NCBI RefSeq assembly: GCF_021390395.1
Contig: NZ_JAJUWT010000022.1
Location: 1 to 64,000, forward strand
Length of the DNA stretch: 64,000 nt
Direction of reading: 5' to 3'
From: Saccharothrix sp. S26
GTDB taxonomy: Bacteria; Actinomycetota; Actinomycetes; Mycobacteriales; Pseudonocardiaceae
The translations under genes and the position numbers were made by a program. A model generated the notes under the pieces. The model saw only the letters and a list, made by a program, of their open reading frames with translations, was not told where the DNA came from and ran no database searches. Shown piece by piece: positions 32,935 to 41,509 of the stretch (position 1 is its first letter; each line of letters starts with the position of its first letter).

Positions 32935-35280
32935 TCAGCGGACCGGCGGCACCCGGCGCGCGGGCGCCCGGTTCACCGGCTGGCTCAGCTCGGGCGGCAC
33001 GGGCGCGTCTGGTGTGGACATCGTGACCGGCCAGCCCGGTTCCACCACGATCGGCTCGCCGTGGTGGCTGGTGCGCAGCGCCTCGCCCGCCACGATCCGG
33101 TAGGTGACCGAGCCCTCGTCCACCTCCACCGCGAGGCGGGTGCCGCGGAACGACAGGCGGAACGCCATCCCGGTCAGGCCCGGCGGCAGGCGCGGCGCGA
33201 ACGACAGCTCGCCGCCGTGGTCGCGCATCCCGCCGAACCCGGCCACCAACCCGATCCACGCGCCCGCCAGCGACGCCATGTGCAGTCCGTTGTGGACGTT
33301 GCGGTGCAGGTCGTGCAGGTCGGTGAACGCCGCCTCGGCCAGGTAGTCGTAAGCCAGCCGCAGCGCGCCCACCTCGGCGGCCAGCACCGCCTGCGTGCCG
33401 GCCGACAGCGACGAGTCGCGCACCGTCCGCCGCTCGTAGTAGGCGAAGTTGCGGGCCTTCTGCTCCGCGGTGAAAGCGTCGCCGCGCACGTGCATGGCCA
33501 GCACCAGGTCGGCCTGCTTGACCACCTGTTTGCGGTACAGGTCGAAGTACGGCCGGTTGAGCAGCAACGGGTACTCGTCGGGGTCGGTGCCCTCGAAGTC
33601 CCACTCGGCGTGCGAGGTGAACCCCTCGTTCTGCTGGTGCACGCCGAGCAGCTCGTCGAACGGGACGAGCATCCCGTCGGCGGCCTTGCGCCAGTCCTGG
33701 ACCTCCTCGGCGGTCACCTCCAACCGCTCGGCCACGTCGGGGTGCCGGTCGCACGCGTCCGCCGCGCCGCGCAGGTTCTCCTGCGCGATGAGGTTGGTGT
33801 AGACGTTGTTGTCCACCACGGCCGAGTACTCGTCCGGCCCGGTCACGCCGTCGATGCGGAAACCGCCGTGCTGGTCGTGGTGCCCCAGCGAGGTCCACAG
33901 CCGCGCGGTCTCGACCAGGATCTCCGCGCCGCACTCGCGTTCGAACGACCGGTCGCCGGTCGCGTTCACGTACTGCGCCACGGCGTGCGCGACGTCGCCG
34001 TTGACGTGGAACGCGGCCGTGCTGGCGGGCCAGTACGCCGAGCACTCCGCGCCGCTGATCGACCGCCACGGGAAAGCCGCGCCGCGCTGGCCCAGCACCT
34101 CGGCCCGCTCCCGCGCCTTGGGCAGCGTCGAGTGCCGCCACCGCAACGCGTCCCGCGCCGCCTCGGGCACGGTGTAGGCCAGCACCGGCAGCACGAACAT
34201 CTCGGTGTCCCAGAACGCGTGCCCGTCGTAACCCGGACCGGTCAGCCCCTTGCCGGGGATCGCGCGCGTCTCACCGCGCACCGCCGCCTGCATGATGTGG
34301 AACAACGCGAACCGCAGCGCCTGCTGGAGCTCGTCGTCGCCGTGCAGCTCGATGTCCGCGGCCTCCCAGAAGTCGTCCAGGAACCGCCGCTGCTCGGCCA
34401 GCAGGCCGTCCCAGCCGGTCTGCCGCGCGCCCGCCAGCGCCGCCTCGACCTGCGCCCGCAGCGCGGGCACGGACCGCTGCGCCGACCAGCCGTAGCCCAG
34501 GTACTTCACCAGCCGCAGCTTGCCGCCCGCGGGCACGTCCACGGCGGCGGTGAAGCGGGCCAGGTCGCCCTCGGCGCGGATCTCGGTGCGCACGCCGTCC
34601 TGGACCTCCAGCTCGTGGTCCATCGCGGCGGCCATCCGCAGCCCCGAGTTGCGCGCGTGGTGGGCCAGCACCGCCCGGTAGTCCTCGGCGTGCGCGAAGT
34701 CCGACACCAGCGGCTCGTTGAGCGCCGCCGCCACCCGCGGGTCGTCGCCCTCGTTCTCCACCGGCTCGTTGGCCAGCAGGTCGGACTGCACGACGAGCTG
34801 CACGTCCTCGCTCGGCTCGACCTCGTAGAGGATCGCCGCGACCGCGCGCTGCGTCAGCGACACCAGCCGCTCGGTGCGCACGGTCACCCGGCGGCCGGTC
34901 GGCGACTCCCACTCCGTGCAGCGGCGCAGCGTGCCGGTGCGGAAGTCCAGCTCGCGCTGGTGCACGTGGGCCCGGCCGTAGCGCATGTCCAGCGGCTCGT
35001 CCTCCACCAGCAGGCGGATCACCTTGCCGTCGGTGACGTTGACGACCGTCTGCCCGGCCTCGGGGTAGCCGTAGCCGGACTCGCCGTAGGGCAGCGCGTG
35101 CTCCTCGTAGAAGCCGTTGAGGTAGGTGCCGGGCAGACCGCGCGGCTCGCCCTCGTCCAGCGTGCCGCGCATCCCGATGTGCCCGTTGGACAGCGCGAAC
35201 ACCGACTCCGTCCGGCGCAGCTGGTCGACCGCGAGACCGTCCCACCGCACCATCCAGGGGTGGACCTCCCAACCGCTCAC
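32935..35280 (-). CDS. Glycoside hydrolase family 65 (alpha-glucosyl disaccharide phosphorylase)
   Basis: A 781-residue protein with the GH65 layout. The N-terminal beta-sandwich contains ESVFALSNGHIGMRGTLDEG. The (alpha/alpha)6 barrel has GYDGHAFWDTEMFVLPVL, the catalytic acid Glu in DGVTGPDEYSAVVDNNVYTN, and KQADLVLAM and SSLSAGTQAVLAAEVG. A small C-terminal beta domain ends it. Such enzymes phosphorolyse trehalose, maltose, kojibiose or nigerose to beta-glucose 1-phosphate plus glucose. The partner HAD beta-phosphoglucomutase-like gene directly upstream (GTGA overlap) would convert that product to glucose 6-phosphate. Trehalose or maltose phosphorylase is likeliest; the sequence does not decide. 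Confidence 0.93.
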   Translation of the reverse strand: MSGWEVHPWMVRWDGLAVDQLRRTESVFALSNGHIGMRGTLDEGEPRGLPGTYLNGFYEEHALPYGESGYGYPEAGQTVVNVTDGKVIRLLVEDEPLDMRYGRAHVHQRELDFRTGTLRRCTEWESPTGRRVTVRTERLVSLTQRAVAAILYEVEPSEDVQLVVQSDLLANEPVENEGDDPRVAAALNEPLVSDFAHAEDYRAVLAHHARNSGLRMAAAMDHELEVQDGVRTEIRAEGDLARFTAAVDVPAGGKLRLVKYLGYGWSAQRSVPALRAQVEAALAGARQTGWDGLLAEQRRFLDDFWEAADIELHGDDELQQALRFALFHIMQAAVRGETRAIPGKGLTGPGYDGHAFWDTEMFVLPVLAYTVPEAARDALRWRHSTLPKARERAEVLGQRGAAFPWRSISGAECSAYWPASTAAFHVNGDVAHAVAQYVNATGDRSFERECGAEILVETARLWTSLGHHDQHGGFRIDGVTGPDEYSAVVDNNVYTNLIAQENLRGAADACDRHPDVAERLEVTAEEVQDWRKAADGMLVPFDELLGVHQQNEGFTSHAEWDFEGTDPDEYPLLLNRPYFDLYRKQVVKQADLVLAMHVRGDAFTAEQKARNFAYYERRTVRDSSLSAGTQAVLAAEVGALRLAYDYLAEAAFTDLHDLHRNVHNGLHMASLAGAWIGLVAGFGGMRDHGGELSFAPRLPPGLTGMAFRLSFRGTRLAVEVDEGSVTYRIVAGEALRTSHHGEPIVVEPGWPVTMSTPDAPVPPELSQPVNRAPARRVPPVR

Positions 35281-35993
35281 AGCAGCTCCGCCAGGTCCTC
35301 GACCACGACGTCCGCGCCGTGCGCCAGCAACGCCTCCCGCTGCCCGGTCCGGTCCACGCCCACCACGTGCCCGAACCCGCCCGCGCGCCCGGCCCGCACG
35401 CCCGCCAGCGCGTCCTCGAACACCGCCGCGTGCTCCGGGTTCACGCCCAGCAGCCGCGCGCCCGCCAGGAACGAGTCCGGCGCGGGCTTGCCCTTCAGCC
35501 CGTCGCGGCTGATGACCACGCCGTCCACCAGCGCCTGCACGAACGGGCTCAGGCCCGCCGCGTCGAGCACCTTGCGCGCGTTGGCCGACGAGGTGACCAC
35601 GCCGATGCCCAACCCCTCCTCCTCGACCGCCTTCAGGTACGGGACCGTGCCCGCGTAGGGCGTCACGCCTTCGTGTCGGATGATGGCCTCCAACAGGTCG
35701 TTCTTGCGGTTGCCCACGCCGTGCACGGTGTCGGCGTCGGGCGGGTCGTCGGGCTGCCCCTCGGGCAACGTGATGCCGCGCGAGGCGAGGAACTCGCGCA
35801 CGCCGTCGTAGCGGGGGCGGCCGTCGACGTACTTCAGGTAATCCGATTCGGCGAACGGCGGCTCGCCGCGCGGGCGCAGGAAGTCGTCGAACGTGCGCCG
35901 CCACGCGCGGCGGTGCAGCACGGCGGTGCTGGTCAGCACGCCGTCGAGGTCGAAGAGACAGGCGGTGATCGCGTCAGGCAGTCCCAGGGCCAT
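35277..35993 (-). CDS. Beta-phosphoglucomutase-like HAD hydrolase
   Basis: A 238-residue HAD subfamily IA protein: CLFDLDGVLTSTAVLH with the Asp-x-Asp nucleophile/acid-base pair near residue 14, a helical cap with the phosphosugar-type YVDGRPRYDGVREFLASRGI motif, VTSSANARKVLDAAGL (motif II), KGKPAPDSFLAGA (Lys) and FEDALAGVRAGRAGGF (motif IV acidic pair). The cap motif and the adjacent GH65 gene both support beta-phosphoglucomutase. The region upstream of the ATG has GGGGTAG at 36003-36008 on the minus strand, nine bases from the start codon, suggesting another leaderless stress-type promoter. Confidence 0.9.
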   Translation of the reverse strand: MALGLPDAITACLFDLDGVLTSTAVLHRRAWRRTFDDFLRPRGEPPFAESDYLKYVDGRPRYDGVREFLASRGITLPEGQPDDPPDADTVHGVGNRKNDLLEAIIRHEGVTPYAGTVPYLKAVEEEGLGIGVVTSSANARKVLDAAGLSPFVQALVDGVVISRDGLKGKPAPDSFLAGARLLGVNPEHAAVFEDALAGVRAGRAGGFGHVVGVDRTGQREALLAHGADVVVEDLAELL

Positions 35994-36062
35994 GGTCGTT
36001 GTCTACCCCTTCCCGGTGGTGGGTACCCGCTGGCGTAACGCACGTCGGCGGAGGGATCGGTC

Positions 36063-37367
36063 ATGGGCAAGCCGCGGGTGCTGGTCGTGGGAACGGGCTT
36101 CGCGGGCTACCACTGCCTGCGCACGCTGGAACGCGTGCTGCCCCCGGACGCCGCCGAGCTGGTGGCGGTGAACCCCACCGACTACATGCTCTACGTCCCG
36201 CTGCTGCCGGAGGTCGCGGGCGGGTCGCTCGACCCGCGCCGGGTGGCCGTGCCGCTGCGGCCCAAGCTGCCGCGCACCCGCCTGGTGCAGGCGCACGCCA
36301 CCGGGCTCGACCTGGCCGCCCGCACGTGCACCGTGGTGGACGTGGAGGGGCGGGAGCAGGTCCTGGAGTGGGACCGGCTGGTGCTGACGGCGGGCTCGGT
36401 GACCCGGCTGCTGTCCATCCCGGGCGTGGCCGAGCACGCGTTCGGGTTCAAGTCGGTCGCCGAAGCGGTGTTCCTGCGCGACCACGTGCTGCGGCAGGTC
36501 GAGCTGGCTGAGCAGGCGACGGACCCGGCCGAACGGGCGGCGCGAGCGACGTTCGTCGTGGTCGGCGCGGGGTACACGGGCACGGAACTGGTGGCGCAGG
36601 GGCAGCAGCTGACCCGGTCGGCGTTGCGCGGGCGCACCGGGTTGTCCGAGTCGGAGATCAAGTGGGTGCTGGTGGACATGGCGCCGCGCGTGCTGCCGGG
36701 TCTGGACGAGCGGCTGTCCGGGCCGGCGGCGAAGGTGCTGCGGGCGCGGGGAGTGGACGTGCGGCTGGAGACCAGCGTCAAGGAGGTCACCGAGCACTGC
36801 GCGAGGCTGACCGACGGCAGCGAGATCCCCACCCGCACGCTGGTGTGGTGCGTGGGAGTGCAGCCCGACCCGCTGGTCGAGGCGGTCGCGCTCACCACCG
36901 CCAAGGGCCGCGTGGTCGTCGACCCGACCTTGGCCGTGCCGACGCACCCGCACGTGTTCGCGGCCGGTGACGTGGCCGCCGTGCCGGACGTGTTCAACGA
37001 CGGCAAACCCACGCCGATGACCGCGCAGCACGCCCAGCGCCAGGGCAAGCTCGCCGGTCGCAACGTCGCCGCCTCCCTCGGGCACGGCGACGTGAGCACC
37101 TACCGGCACCGCGACCTCGGGTTCGTGGTCGACCTGGCCGGCTCGCAGGCGGTGGCCAACCCGCTGCACGTGCCGCTGACCGGGCTGCCCGCCAAGGCCG
37201 TGGCGCGCGGCTACCACCTGCTCGCGATGCCGGGCAACCGGCTGCGGGTCGCCGTGGACTGGCTCACCGACCTGCTCGCGCGCCGCCAGGTCGTGCAGTT
37301 CGGGCTGGTGCCCGAGGCGGGCGTGCGGCTGGGTGACGTGGAGAAGGCCGCCGCCCGCCACGGGTGA
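36063..37367 (+). CDS. Type II NADH dehydrogenase-like flavoprotein
   Basis: A 434-residue FAD/NAD(P)-dependent oxidoreductase. It has an N-terminal FAD motif VLVVGTGFAGYHCLRTLERVL, NPTDYMLYVPLLPEVAGGSLDPR, NAD motif FVVVGAGYTGTELVAQGQQLT near residue 163, and VFAAGDVAAVPD near the second FAD contact. The C-terminal helix could associate with the membrane. It probably passes electrons from NADH to quinone without proton pumping. ATG 36063 has GGAGGGA; GGGTAC at 36021-36026 suggests a stress-type promoter. The second glycine loop starts GTGFAG rather than GGGFAG. Confidence 0.88.
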   Translation: MGKPRVLVVGTGFAGYHCLRTLERVLPPDAAELVAVNPTDYMLYVPLLPEVAGGSLDPRRVAVPLRPKLPRTRLVQAHATGLDLAARTCTVVDVEGREQVLEWDRLVLTAGSVTRLLSIPGVAEHAFGFKSVAEAVFLRDHVLRQVELAEQATDPAERAARATFVVVGAGYTGTELVAQGQQLTRSALRGRTGLSESEIKWVLVDMAPRVLPGLDERLSGPAAKVLRARGVDVRLETSVKEVTEHCARLTDGSEIPTRTLVWCVGVQPDPLVEAVALTTAKGRVVVDPTLAVPTHPHVFAAGDVAAVPDVFNDGKPTPMTAQHAQRQGKLAGRNVAASLGHGDVSTYRHRDLGFVVDLAGSQAVANPLHVPLTGLPAKAVARGYHLLAMPGNRLRVAVDWLTDLLARRQVVQFGLVPEAGVRLGDVEKAAARHG

Positions 37368-37370
37368 GCC

Positions 37371-37691
37371 TCAGGCGGGCTTGAGCGGGTCGTGGCCGAT
37401 GGACATGAGCCGGTGCCGCCAGTGCGCCTCGCCCGCCGTGGGCTCCAGGTCGTCACGCCGCTGCTCGCGCACCCGCTCCACGACCTTGCGCATCACCCGC
37501 ACGTCCTCGGTGGTCAGGTCCGTGCGCCGCTTGCGCAGCACCCGCAGCACCTCCTGGCCGGTGGGCGTGCCCGCCTGGTCGGGCACGGTCTCGCTGTCCT
37601 CGTCCGCCGAGCGGGTGCGCAGCCAGTCCTCCAGTTCGTGCGAGGTCATGTTCACCACGCGGTGGAACTCGTCCCACAAGGTGTCGGTCAT
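37371..37691 (-). CDS. DUF3140 domain protein
   Basis: A 106-residue helical protein: LWDEFHRVVNMTSHELEDWLRTRSADE, then GQEVLRVLRKRRTDLTTEDVRVMRKVVERVREQR, the DUF3140 signature, and a charged C-terminus with HWRHRLMSIGHDPLKP. DUF3140 proteins are small cytoplasmic proteins in actinomycetes and proteobacteria, of unknown function and often near stress genes. It converges on the NADH dehydrogenase-like gene with a three-base gap and no terminator visible. Confidence 0.88.
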   Translation of the reverse strand: MTDTLWDEFHRVVNMTSHELEDWLRTRSADEDSETVPDQAGTPTGQEVLRVLRKRRTDLTTEDVRVMRKVVERVREQRRDDLEPTAGEAHWRHRLMSIGHDPLKPA

Positions 37692-37796
37692 GGGGGAGAG
37701 GTTGCCCCCCGCGCCGGCGCGTGAAACCGGACGTCTTTGCCGAACCCGAACATCCGCCGCACGCGCTCCACACCCTGTCCGGTGATCGTGGTGGTC

Positions 37797-38171
37797 ATGA
37801 ACCCATGGATCCGCCTCGCGGTCGTCACGACCGCCGCGTTCGGTCTCACGTCCACCGGCGTCGCGGTCGCGCAGGACTACGCGCCCATCACGATCAGCCC
37901 CGAACAGGTGAAGAAGCTGTGCGAGCAGCGCGTGCCGAAGGTCGAGGAGCGCATCACCCGGCTCACCACCCGCATCAACGGCCCGGCCGACGTGCCCGGT
38001 TCGACGGCCTGGCTGCGCGAGCAGGCGCGGCAGGCGCGTGAGGCGGGGGACACCGCCCGGGCCGAGCGGCTGGAGCGGCGGCTGGAGCGGCGTGACGCGC
38101 AGGTGGCCCGGCTGGGTGACGCGCAGCGTCGCGTGGACCGGTTCCAGGAGTCGCACTGCGGGGTGAGGTGA
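37797..38171 (+). CDS. Small secreted helical protein
   Basis: A 124-residue protein with a signal peptide NPWIRLAVVTTAAFGLTSTGVAVAQD (cleavage after AVAQ or AVA). A charged helical mature part follows, with heptad-like RAERLERRLERRDAQVARLGDAQRRVDRFQ suggesting a coiled coil, and two cysteines (near residues 42 and 121) that could form a disulfide. No known family. The next gene, a tiny lipoprotein, overlaps its stop by GTGA. Confidence 0.78.
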   Translation: MNPWIRLAVVTTAAFGLTSTGVAVAQDYAPITISPEQVKKLCEQRVPKVEERITRLTTRINGPADVPGSTAWLREQARQAREAGDTARAERLERRLERRDAQVARLGDAQRRVDRFQESHCGVR

Positions 38172-38308
38172 GGGGCGTGATCACGGCGGTCGTGCTGCTG
38201 TTCGCGGTGGTCGGGTGCCGTGCCGACGACGCCGTGCCCGCGGACCCCGGCTTCGACGGGATCGAGTCGACGCTGGACGGCGTCGAAGCCGAGGTGGACG
38301 AGCCGTAG
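38168..38308 (+). CDS. 46-residue lipoprotein
   Basis: Too short for a default ORF scan but convincing. GTG 38168 overlaps the upstream stop (GTGA). The product starts RGVITAVVLLFAVVGCRADD, a complete signal peptide with lipobox VVGC. The mature peptide is only about 31 residues, acidic (DGIESTLDGVEAEVDEP). It is probably anchored on the outer face of the membrane together with its coiled-coil partner. No family known. Confidence 0.65.
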   Translation: MRGVITAVVLLFAVVGCRADDAVPADPGFDGIESTLDGVEAEVDEP

Positions 38309-38312
38309 CGCG

Positions 38313-38930
38313 TCAGTCGACGTCCGGCGTGTACTGGCCCTTGGCCATCGCGACCGCCGCGGCCAGCTCGTCCGCCGTGGCGGTGCCCGACGCGACCACC
38401 GCCGCCGCCCACGCGTCGATCGACCCGGCGTTGAACCGCTGGGTCTCCGGCGCGTTGGCGGCGGCGACGGGGTCGAAGTCGTCGCCCACCTCGCCCGCGA
38501 CGTACAGGGCCAGGCCGAGCAGCGCGCCGTCCCACCCGGGGCCGACGTACAGCGCGCCCGCGCCGCTGCCCGCCATCGCCTTGGGCACGATGTGCTCCAG
38601 TTCGACGGTGGTCCGCTCGTCGTCGTCCTCGGTGAGGCGCAGCTCCACGACGCTGGTCGGTGCTCCCCAGGTCACCCTCAGCAGCTTCGATGGCGCACAG
38701 GTGAGGATTTCGCCGCTCGCGTTGCCCTCCACCTGGAAGCCGCCGCCCTCGCGCAGGTCGCCGCTGACCGGCAGGAACCAGCGCTTGAGCCGGTCCGGGT
38801 CGGTCACCGCGTCCCACACGTCCGCCGCCGTCGCGGCGTAGGTGCGGCGCAGCAGCACGCCGATGGTCTCGTCCGAGCCCGCGTTCACCTCGCGGTGGAT
38901 GGCCTTGAGCTGGTCGGCGATGTCGATCAC
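38313..38930 (-). CDS. SRPBCC (AHSA1-like) protein
   Basis: A 205-residue protein: TIGVLLRRTYAATAADVWDAVTDPDRLKRWFLPVSGDLREGGGFQ is the AHSA1/activator-of-Hsp90-like SRPBCC start, and APSKLLRVTWGAPTSVVELRLTEDDDERTTVELEH continues it. The C-terminal 60 residues form an extra helical part with ALYVAGEVGDDFDPVAAANAPE. GTG 38930 overlaps the ArsR gene stop (GTGA). ArsR plus AHSA1-type pairs are widespread in actinomycetes; the ligand is unknown. Confidence 0.9.
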   Translation of the reverse strand: MIDIADQLKAIHREVNAGSDETIGVLLRRTYAATAADVWDAVTDPDRLKRWFLPVSGDLREGGGFQVEGNASGEILTCAPSKLLRVTWGAPTSVVELRLTEDDDERTTVELEHIVPKAMAGSGAGALYVGPGWDGALLGLALYVAGEVGDDFDPVAAANAPETQRFNAGSIDAWAAAVVASGTATADELAAAVAMAKGQYTPDVD

Positions 38931-39280
38931 TGTTCTTCCTCCTTGAGTCGCCTCTCGCGCTTGCCGCGCGCGAGTTCGGTCGCGAGCGCGTCGAGGTGCC
39001 CGCTCCAGAACCGGCGGAACCGGTCGAGCCACTCGTCCACCTCGCGCAGTCCGCGGTCGTCCACCGCGTAGAGGCGTCGGGTGCCCTCCGCGCGGACGCG
39101 GGCGAAGCCGTTCTCGCGCAGCACCCGCAGGTGCTGGGAGACGGCCGGCTGCGAGATGCCGAACTCCCGGCGGACCACCTCCGTGACCGCGCCGGAGGTC
39201 TGCTCGCCGTCGGAGAGCAGCTCCAAGATGCGGCGACGGACCGGGTCGCCGAGTACGTCGAACGCGTGCACGACCAGCAT
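38927..39280 (-). CDS. ArsR-family transcriptional regulator
   Basis: A 117-residue winged-helix regulator: FDVLGDPVRRRILELLSDGEQTSGAVTEVVRREFGISQPAVSQHLRVLRENGFARVRAEGTRRLY. The Cys pairs of metal-sensing ArsR proteins are absent, so it probably senses no metal. The C-terminal helix WLDRFRRFWSGHLDALATELA is typical of the subfamily paired with SRPBCC genes. A palindrome at 39294-39303 just upstream of the ATG is a plausible autoregulatory operator. Confidence 0.92.
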   Translation of the reverse strand: MLVVHAFDVLGDPVRRRILELLSDGEQTSGAVTEVVRREFGISQPAVSQHLRVLRENGFARVRAEGTRRLYAVDDRGLREVDEWLDRFRRFWSGHLDALATELARGKRERRLKEEEQ

Positions 39281-39293
39281 CTTTCAGTCTGGG

Positions 39294-39303
39294 CTTATAT
39301 AAG
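39294..39303. promoter_or_regulatory. AT-rich palindrome, candidate ArsR operator
   Basis: CTTATATAAG lies 14-23 bases upstream of the ArsR start codon in an otherwise GC-rich sequence. It also contains a TATA-like -10 for the minus strand. It fits an autoregulated ArsR promoter, but no second copy was found in the window. Confidence 0.5.
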
Positions 39304-39387
39304 TCAAATCTAAGGCTCAGGAATTGTCGGTGGTCGGTGGCACTATCTCGAACGGATGTTCGGTACGCGTTCGAAGGGAGCCATGCG

Positions 39388-40035
39388 ATGCGTGTTCGAC
39401 TCGATCCCCGTCAGTGGCCCGGCCGTGTCATCCCCGAGACCGACGCCGAGATCGACACGGCGGTCGAGGCGCTCTGCCTGCGAGCCACCTGGCCCGACGC
39501 CCACCGCGCCGCCGTGCGCCGGGTCGTCGAGCCGTGGTTCGGCGAGGGGTGGAGCGTCGATGCCCTGCTCGCGGCGGTCGACCGCAGGCCGGACGGCACC
39601 AGGCAGGGCAGCCCGCGCAACCGCGACCAGGTGGCGCACGACTTCCTCCGTGCGCGGCTGAGGTCGTGGTGGCAGGGGGGCGCGCGGCGTGCGCGCCCCC
39701 CGGTGGCGGGCATGACGCTGGGCGCCTGGTGGCGGATCAACCGGCGCAACGCCCGCCTGACCGAGCCACGGCCCCGGCGGCCGTTGAGCGCGGCGGGCAG
39801 CTTGGCGCGCGAGCAGTCGCGGGAGCGGGTGCGGGCGCGGGTGAAGGACCCGGTGGAGCGGTCGCGCGAGTTGGCGCGGCGGCGGCAGGAGGTGCTGGAC
39901 AGCCTGCTGGTGCCGGGGCAGCGGGTGCCGACGTTCGACGACGCCCGCAAACTGCTCGCCGACGTGCGACTGCCCGCGCACCCGGTGTGCAGTCGGTGCG
40001 GGTGCAGGCAGGGGGTGCTGCCGAACGCCGCTTGA
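39388..40035 (+). CDS. Hypothetical basic protein with C-terminal Cys cluster
   Basis: A 215-residue Arg-rich protein, start ATG 39388 (the frame is open to 39337). The N-terminal half (VIPETDAEIDTAVEALCLRATWPDAHRAAVRRVVEPWFGEGWSVDALLAAVDRRPDG) is predicted helical. Residues 130-185 form a charged helix, and the end contains HPVCSRCGCRQG, a Cys-x-x-Cys-x-Cys that may bind metal. No family is recognised. The basic composition hints at nucleic-acid binding, which is inference. Confidence 0.6.
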   Translation: MRVRLDPRQWPGRVIPETDAEIDTAVEALCLRATWPDAHRAAVRRVVEPWFGEGWSVDALLAAVDRRPDGTRQGSPRNRDQVAHDFLRARLRSWWQGGARRARPPVAGMTLGAWWRINRRNARLTEPRPRRPLSAAGSLAREQSRERVRARVKDPVERSRELARRRQEVLDSLLVPGQRVPTFDDARKLLADVRLPAHPVCSRCGCRQGVLPNAA

Positions 40036-40241
40036 CACGTCCTTAGTCTGTGGTTCCCGACACGGTGAATTCGGCCGACGGGTCGTGTGCTTTCGGGTCG
40101 AGCTGGTGGCATCGACGTCCTGACTCGCGGGTGACCCCACGCCCGCGATGCCCCGACCGGCCACCCGAGCCGCGCGCGACCGGTCGTGACGCGTCCGGTC
40201 GACGTCCCTGTTCCGCAAGACTGTGGCCGTAGGAGTTGGCA

Positions 40242-41426
40242 GTGTCCTGGTTGTTCACCATCGTCCTGTGCGTGGCGGCGTTCGTGGCGGGCGCGGCAGT
40301 CGTCTGGCTGCGCCTGAACCCCACCATCCGCGACCTGCGCACCCGCCTCGACCAGCCAACCCCCACCTCCACCACCCCGACCACCGCAGCGAAGCCGGAA
40401 GCCGCGTCGGAACCCGAACCTGCCCGCACCCCGGTCGCCGCCACCACCCCGACCACCACCGCCACCGCCGCGATCCCTGCCCCGACGACCGCGCGGGAGC
40501 CGGAAGCCACGCCTGAGCCCGAGGTTGTCCGCGCCCCGGTGGCCGCCGAGATCCCCGCCGCCGCCACGACCACCGCTGCCGCCGCGACCCCTGCCCCGAC
40601 AACCGCGCCTGAGTCGGAAGCCGCGTCGGAGCCCGAGCCTGCCCGCGCCCCGGTCGCCGCCAAGACCCCCGCCACTGCCGACTCCGCCACCAGCACCCCG
40701 GCCGCCTCCGCCACCGCCGCGATCCCCGCCCCGGCCGCCGCGCCTGAGTCGGAAGTCGCGCCTGAGCCGGAGGTTGTCCGCGACCCGGTGGCCGCCGAGA
40801 CCCCTGCCGCCTCTGCCACCGCGACCGCCACCCCGGCCGCCGCGCCGAAGTCGGAAGTCGCGCCGGAGCCGGAGGTTGTCCGCGACCCGGTCGCCGCCGA
40901 GATCCCCGCTGCCGCCACGACCACCGCTGCCGCCGCGATCCCTGCCCTGACAACCGCGCCGGAGCCGGAGGTCGCGCCGGAGCCGGAGCCTGTCCGCGAC
41001 CCGGTGGCCGCCGAGACCCCCGCCCCTGGCGCGATCCCTGCCCCGGCCGCCGCGCCCGAGCCCGAGTCCATCCGCGAACCGGTCGACACCAAGGCCCCTG
41101 AAGCGGTTGAGGTGCCGGAGGTCGTTGCGCGGCCGGAGGCCACTCAGGAGCCTGGGATCGTCGCGGCGCCGGAGGTCGCGTCGGAGCCGGAGGCGGTCGT
41201 GGAGCCGAAGGTTGTCCAGGTGCCGGAGGTCGTCGTCCAGGAGCCCGAAGCCGCCGAGGCGCTGCCCGTCAAGGCGAACTCCAAGTCGATGATCTTCCAC
41301 ACCCCCGACTCGCCGTACTACAAGCGCATGAAGGGCGATGTCACGTTCCGCTCGGTCGCCGAGGCCGAGCGCGCCGGCTACACGCAGTGGACCCCGAAGC
41401 CCAAGGCGGCCTCCTCCGCCCGCTGA
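40242..41426 (+). CDS. Repeat-rich membrane protein with C-terminal sunset domain (ArfC-like)
   Basis: A 394-residue protein. One N-terminal TM helix (WLFTIVLCVAAFVAGAAVVWL) is followed by about 290 residues of Pro/Ala/Thr/Glu repeats, for example APEPEVVRDPVAAE recurring with spacing near 45 residues. The C-terminus has NSKSMIFHTPDSPYYKRMK and GDVTFRSVAEAERAGY, the sunset domain known from the mycobacterial channel accessory protein ArfC. The extended repeat probably spans the cell wall. GTG 40242 has AGGAG at 40231. Antisense frames stay open for over 1 kb because of the codon bias, which is not evidence of genes. The gap 40036-40241 shows nothing clear. Confidence 0.85.
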   Translation: MSWLFTIVLCVAAFVAGAAVVWLRLNPTIRDLRTRLDQPTPTSTTPTTAAKPEAASEPEPARTPVAATTPTTTATAAIPAPTTAREPEATPEPEVVRAPVAAEIPAAATTTAAAATPAPTTAPESEAASEPEPARAPVAAKTPATADSATSTPAASATAAIPAPAAAPESEVAPEPEVVRDPVAAETPAASATATATPAAAPKSEVAPEPEVVRDPVAAEIPAAATTTAAAAIPALTTAPEPEVAPEPEPVRDPVAAETPAPGAIPAPAAAPEPESIREPVDTKAPEAVEVPEVVARPEATQEPGIVAAPEVASEPEAVVEPKVVQVPEVVVQEPEAAEALPVKANSKSMIFHTPDSPYYKRMKGDVTFRSVAEAERAGYTQWTPKPKAASSAR

Positions 41427-41509
41427 GGTAGGCCGTCCGGACTACCCGTTCCTCCCGATCAGGCGAATAGGGTTACACCGCGCGGGTATTCACCGGTCGG
41501 GGTGACCTG

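Noticed and set aside
32585..34141. A 518-codon minus frame covering the 6C RNA and part of GH65
   Set aside because: It is out of frame with the GH65 protein and composed of low-complexity Arg/Ala/Gly sequence.
40043..41300. Very long antisense ORFs (over 350 codons) opposite the sunset-domain gene, rich in Gly/Arg/Ser repeats
   Set aside because: They mirror the repeat codons of the plus-strand gene. The sense frame has a ribosome site, a TM helix and a conserved domain; the antisense proteins have no domain.
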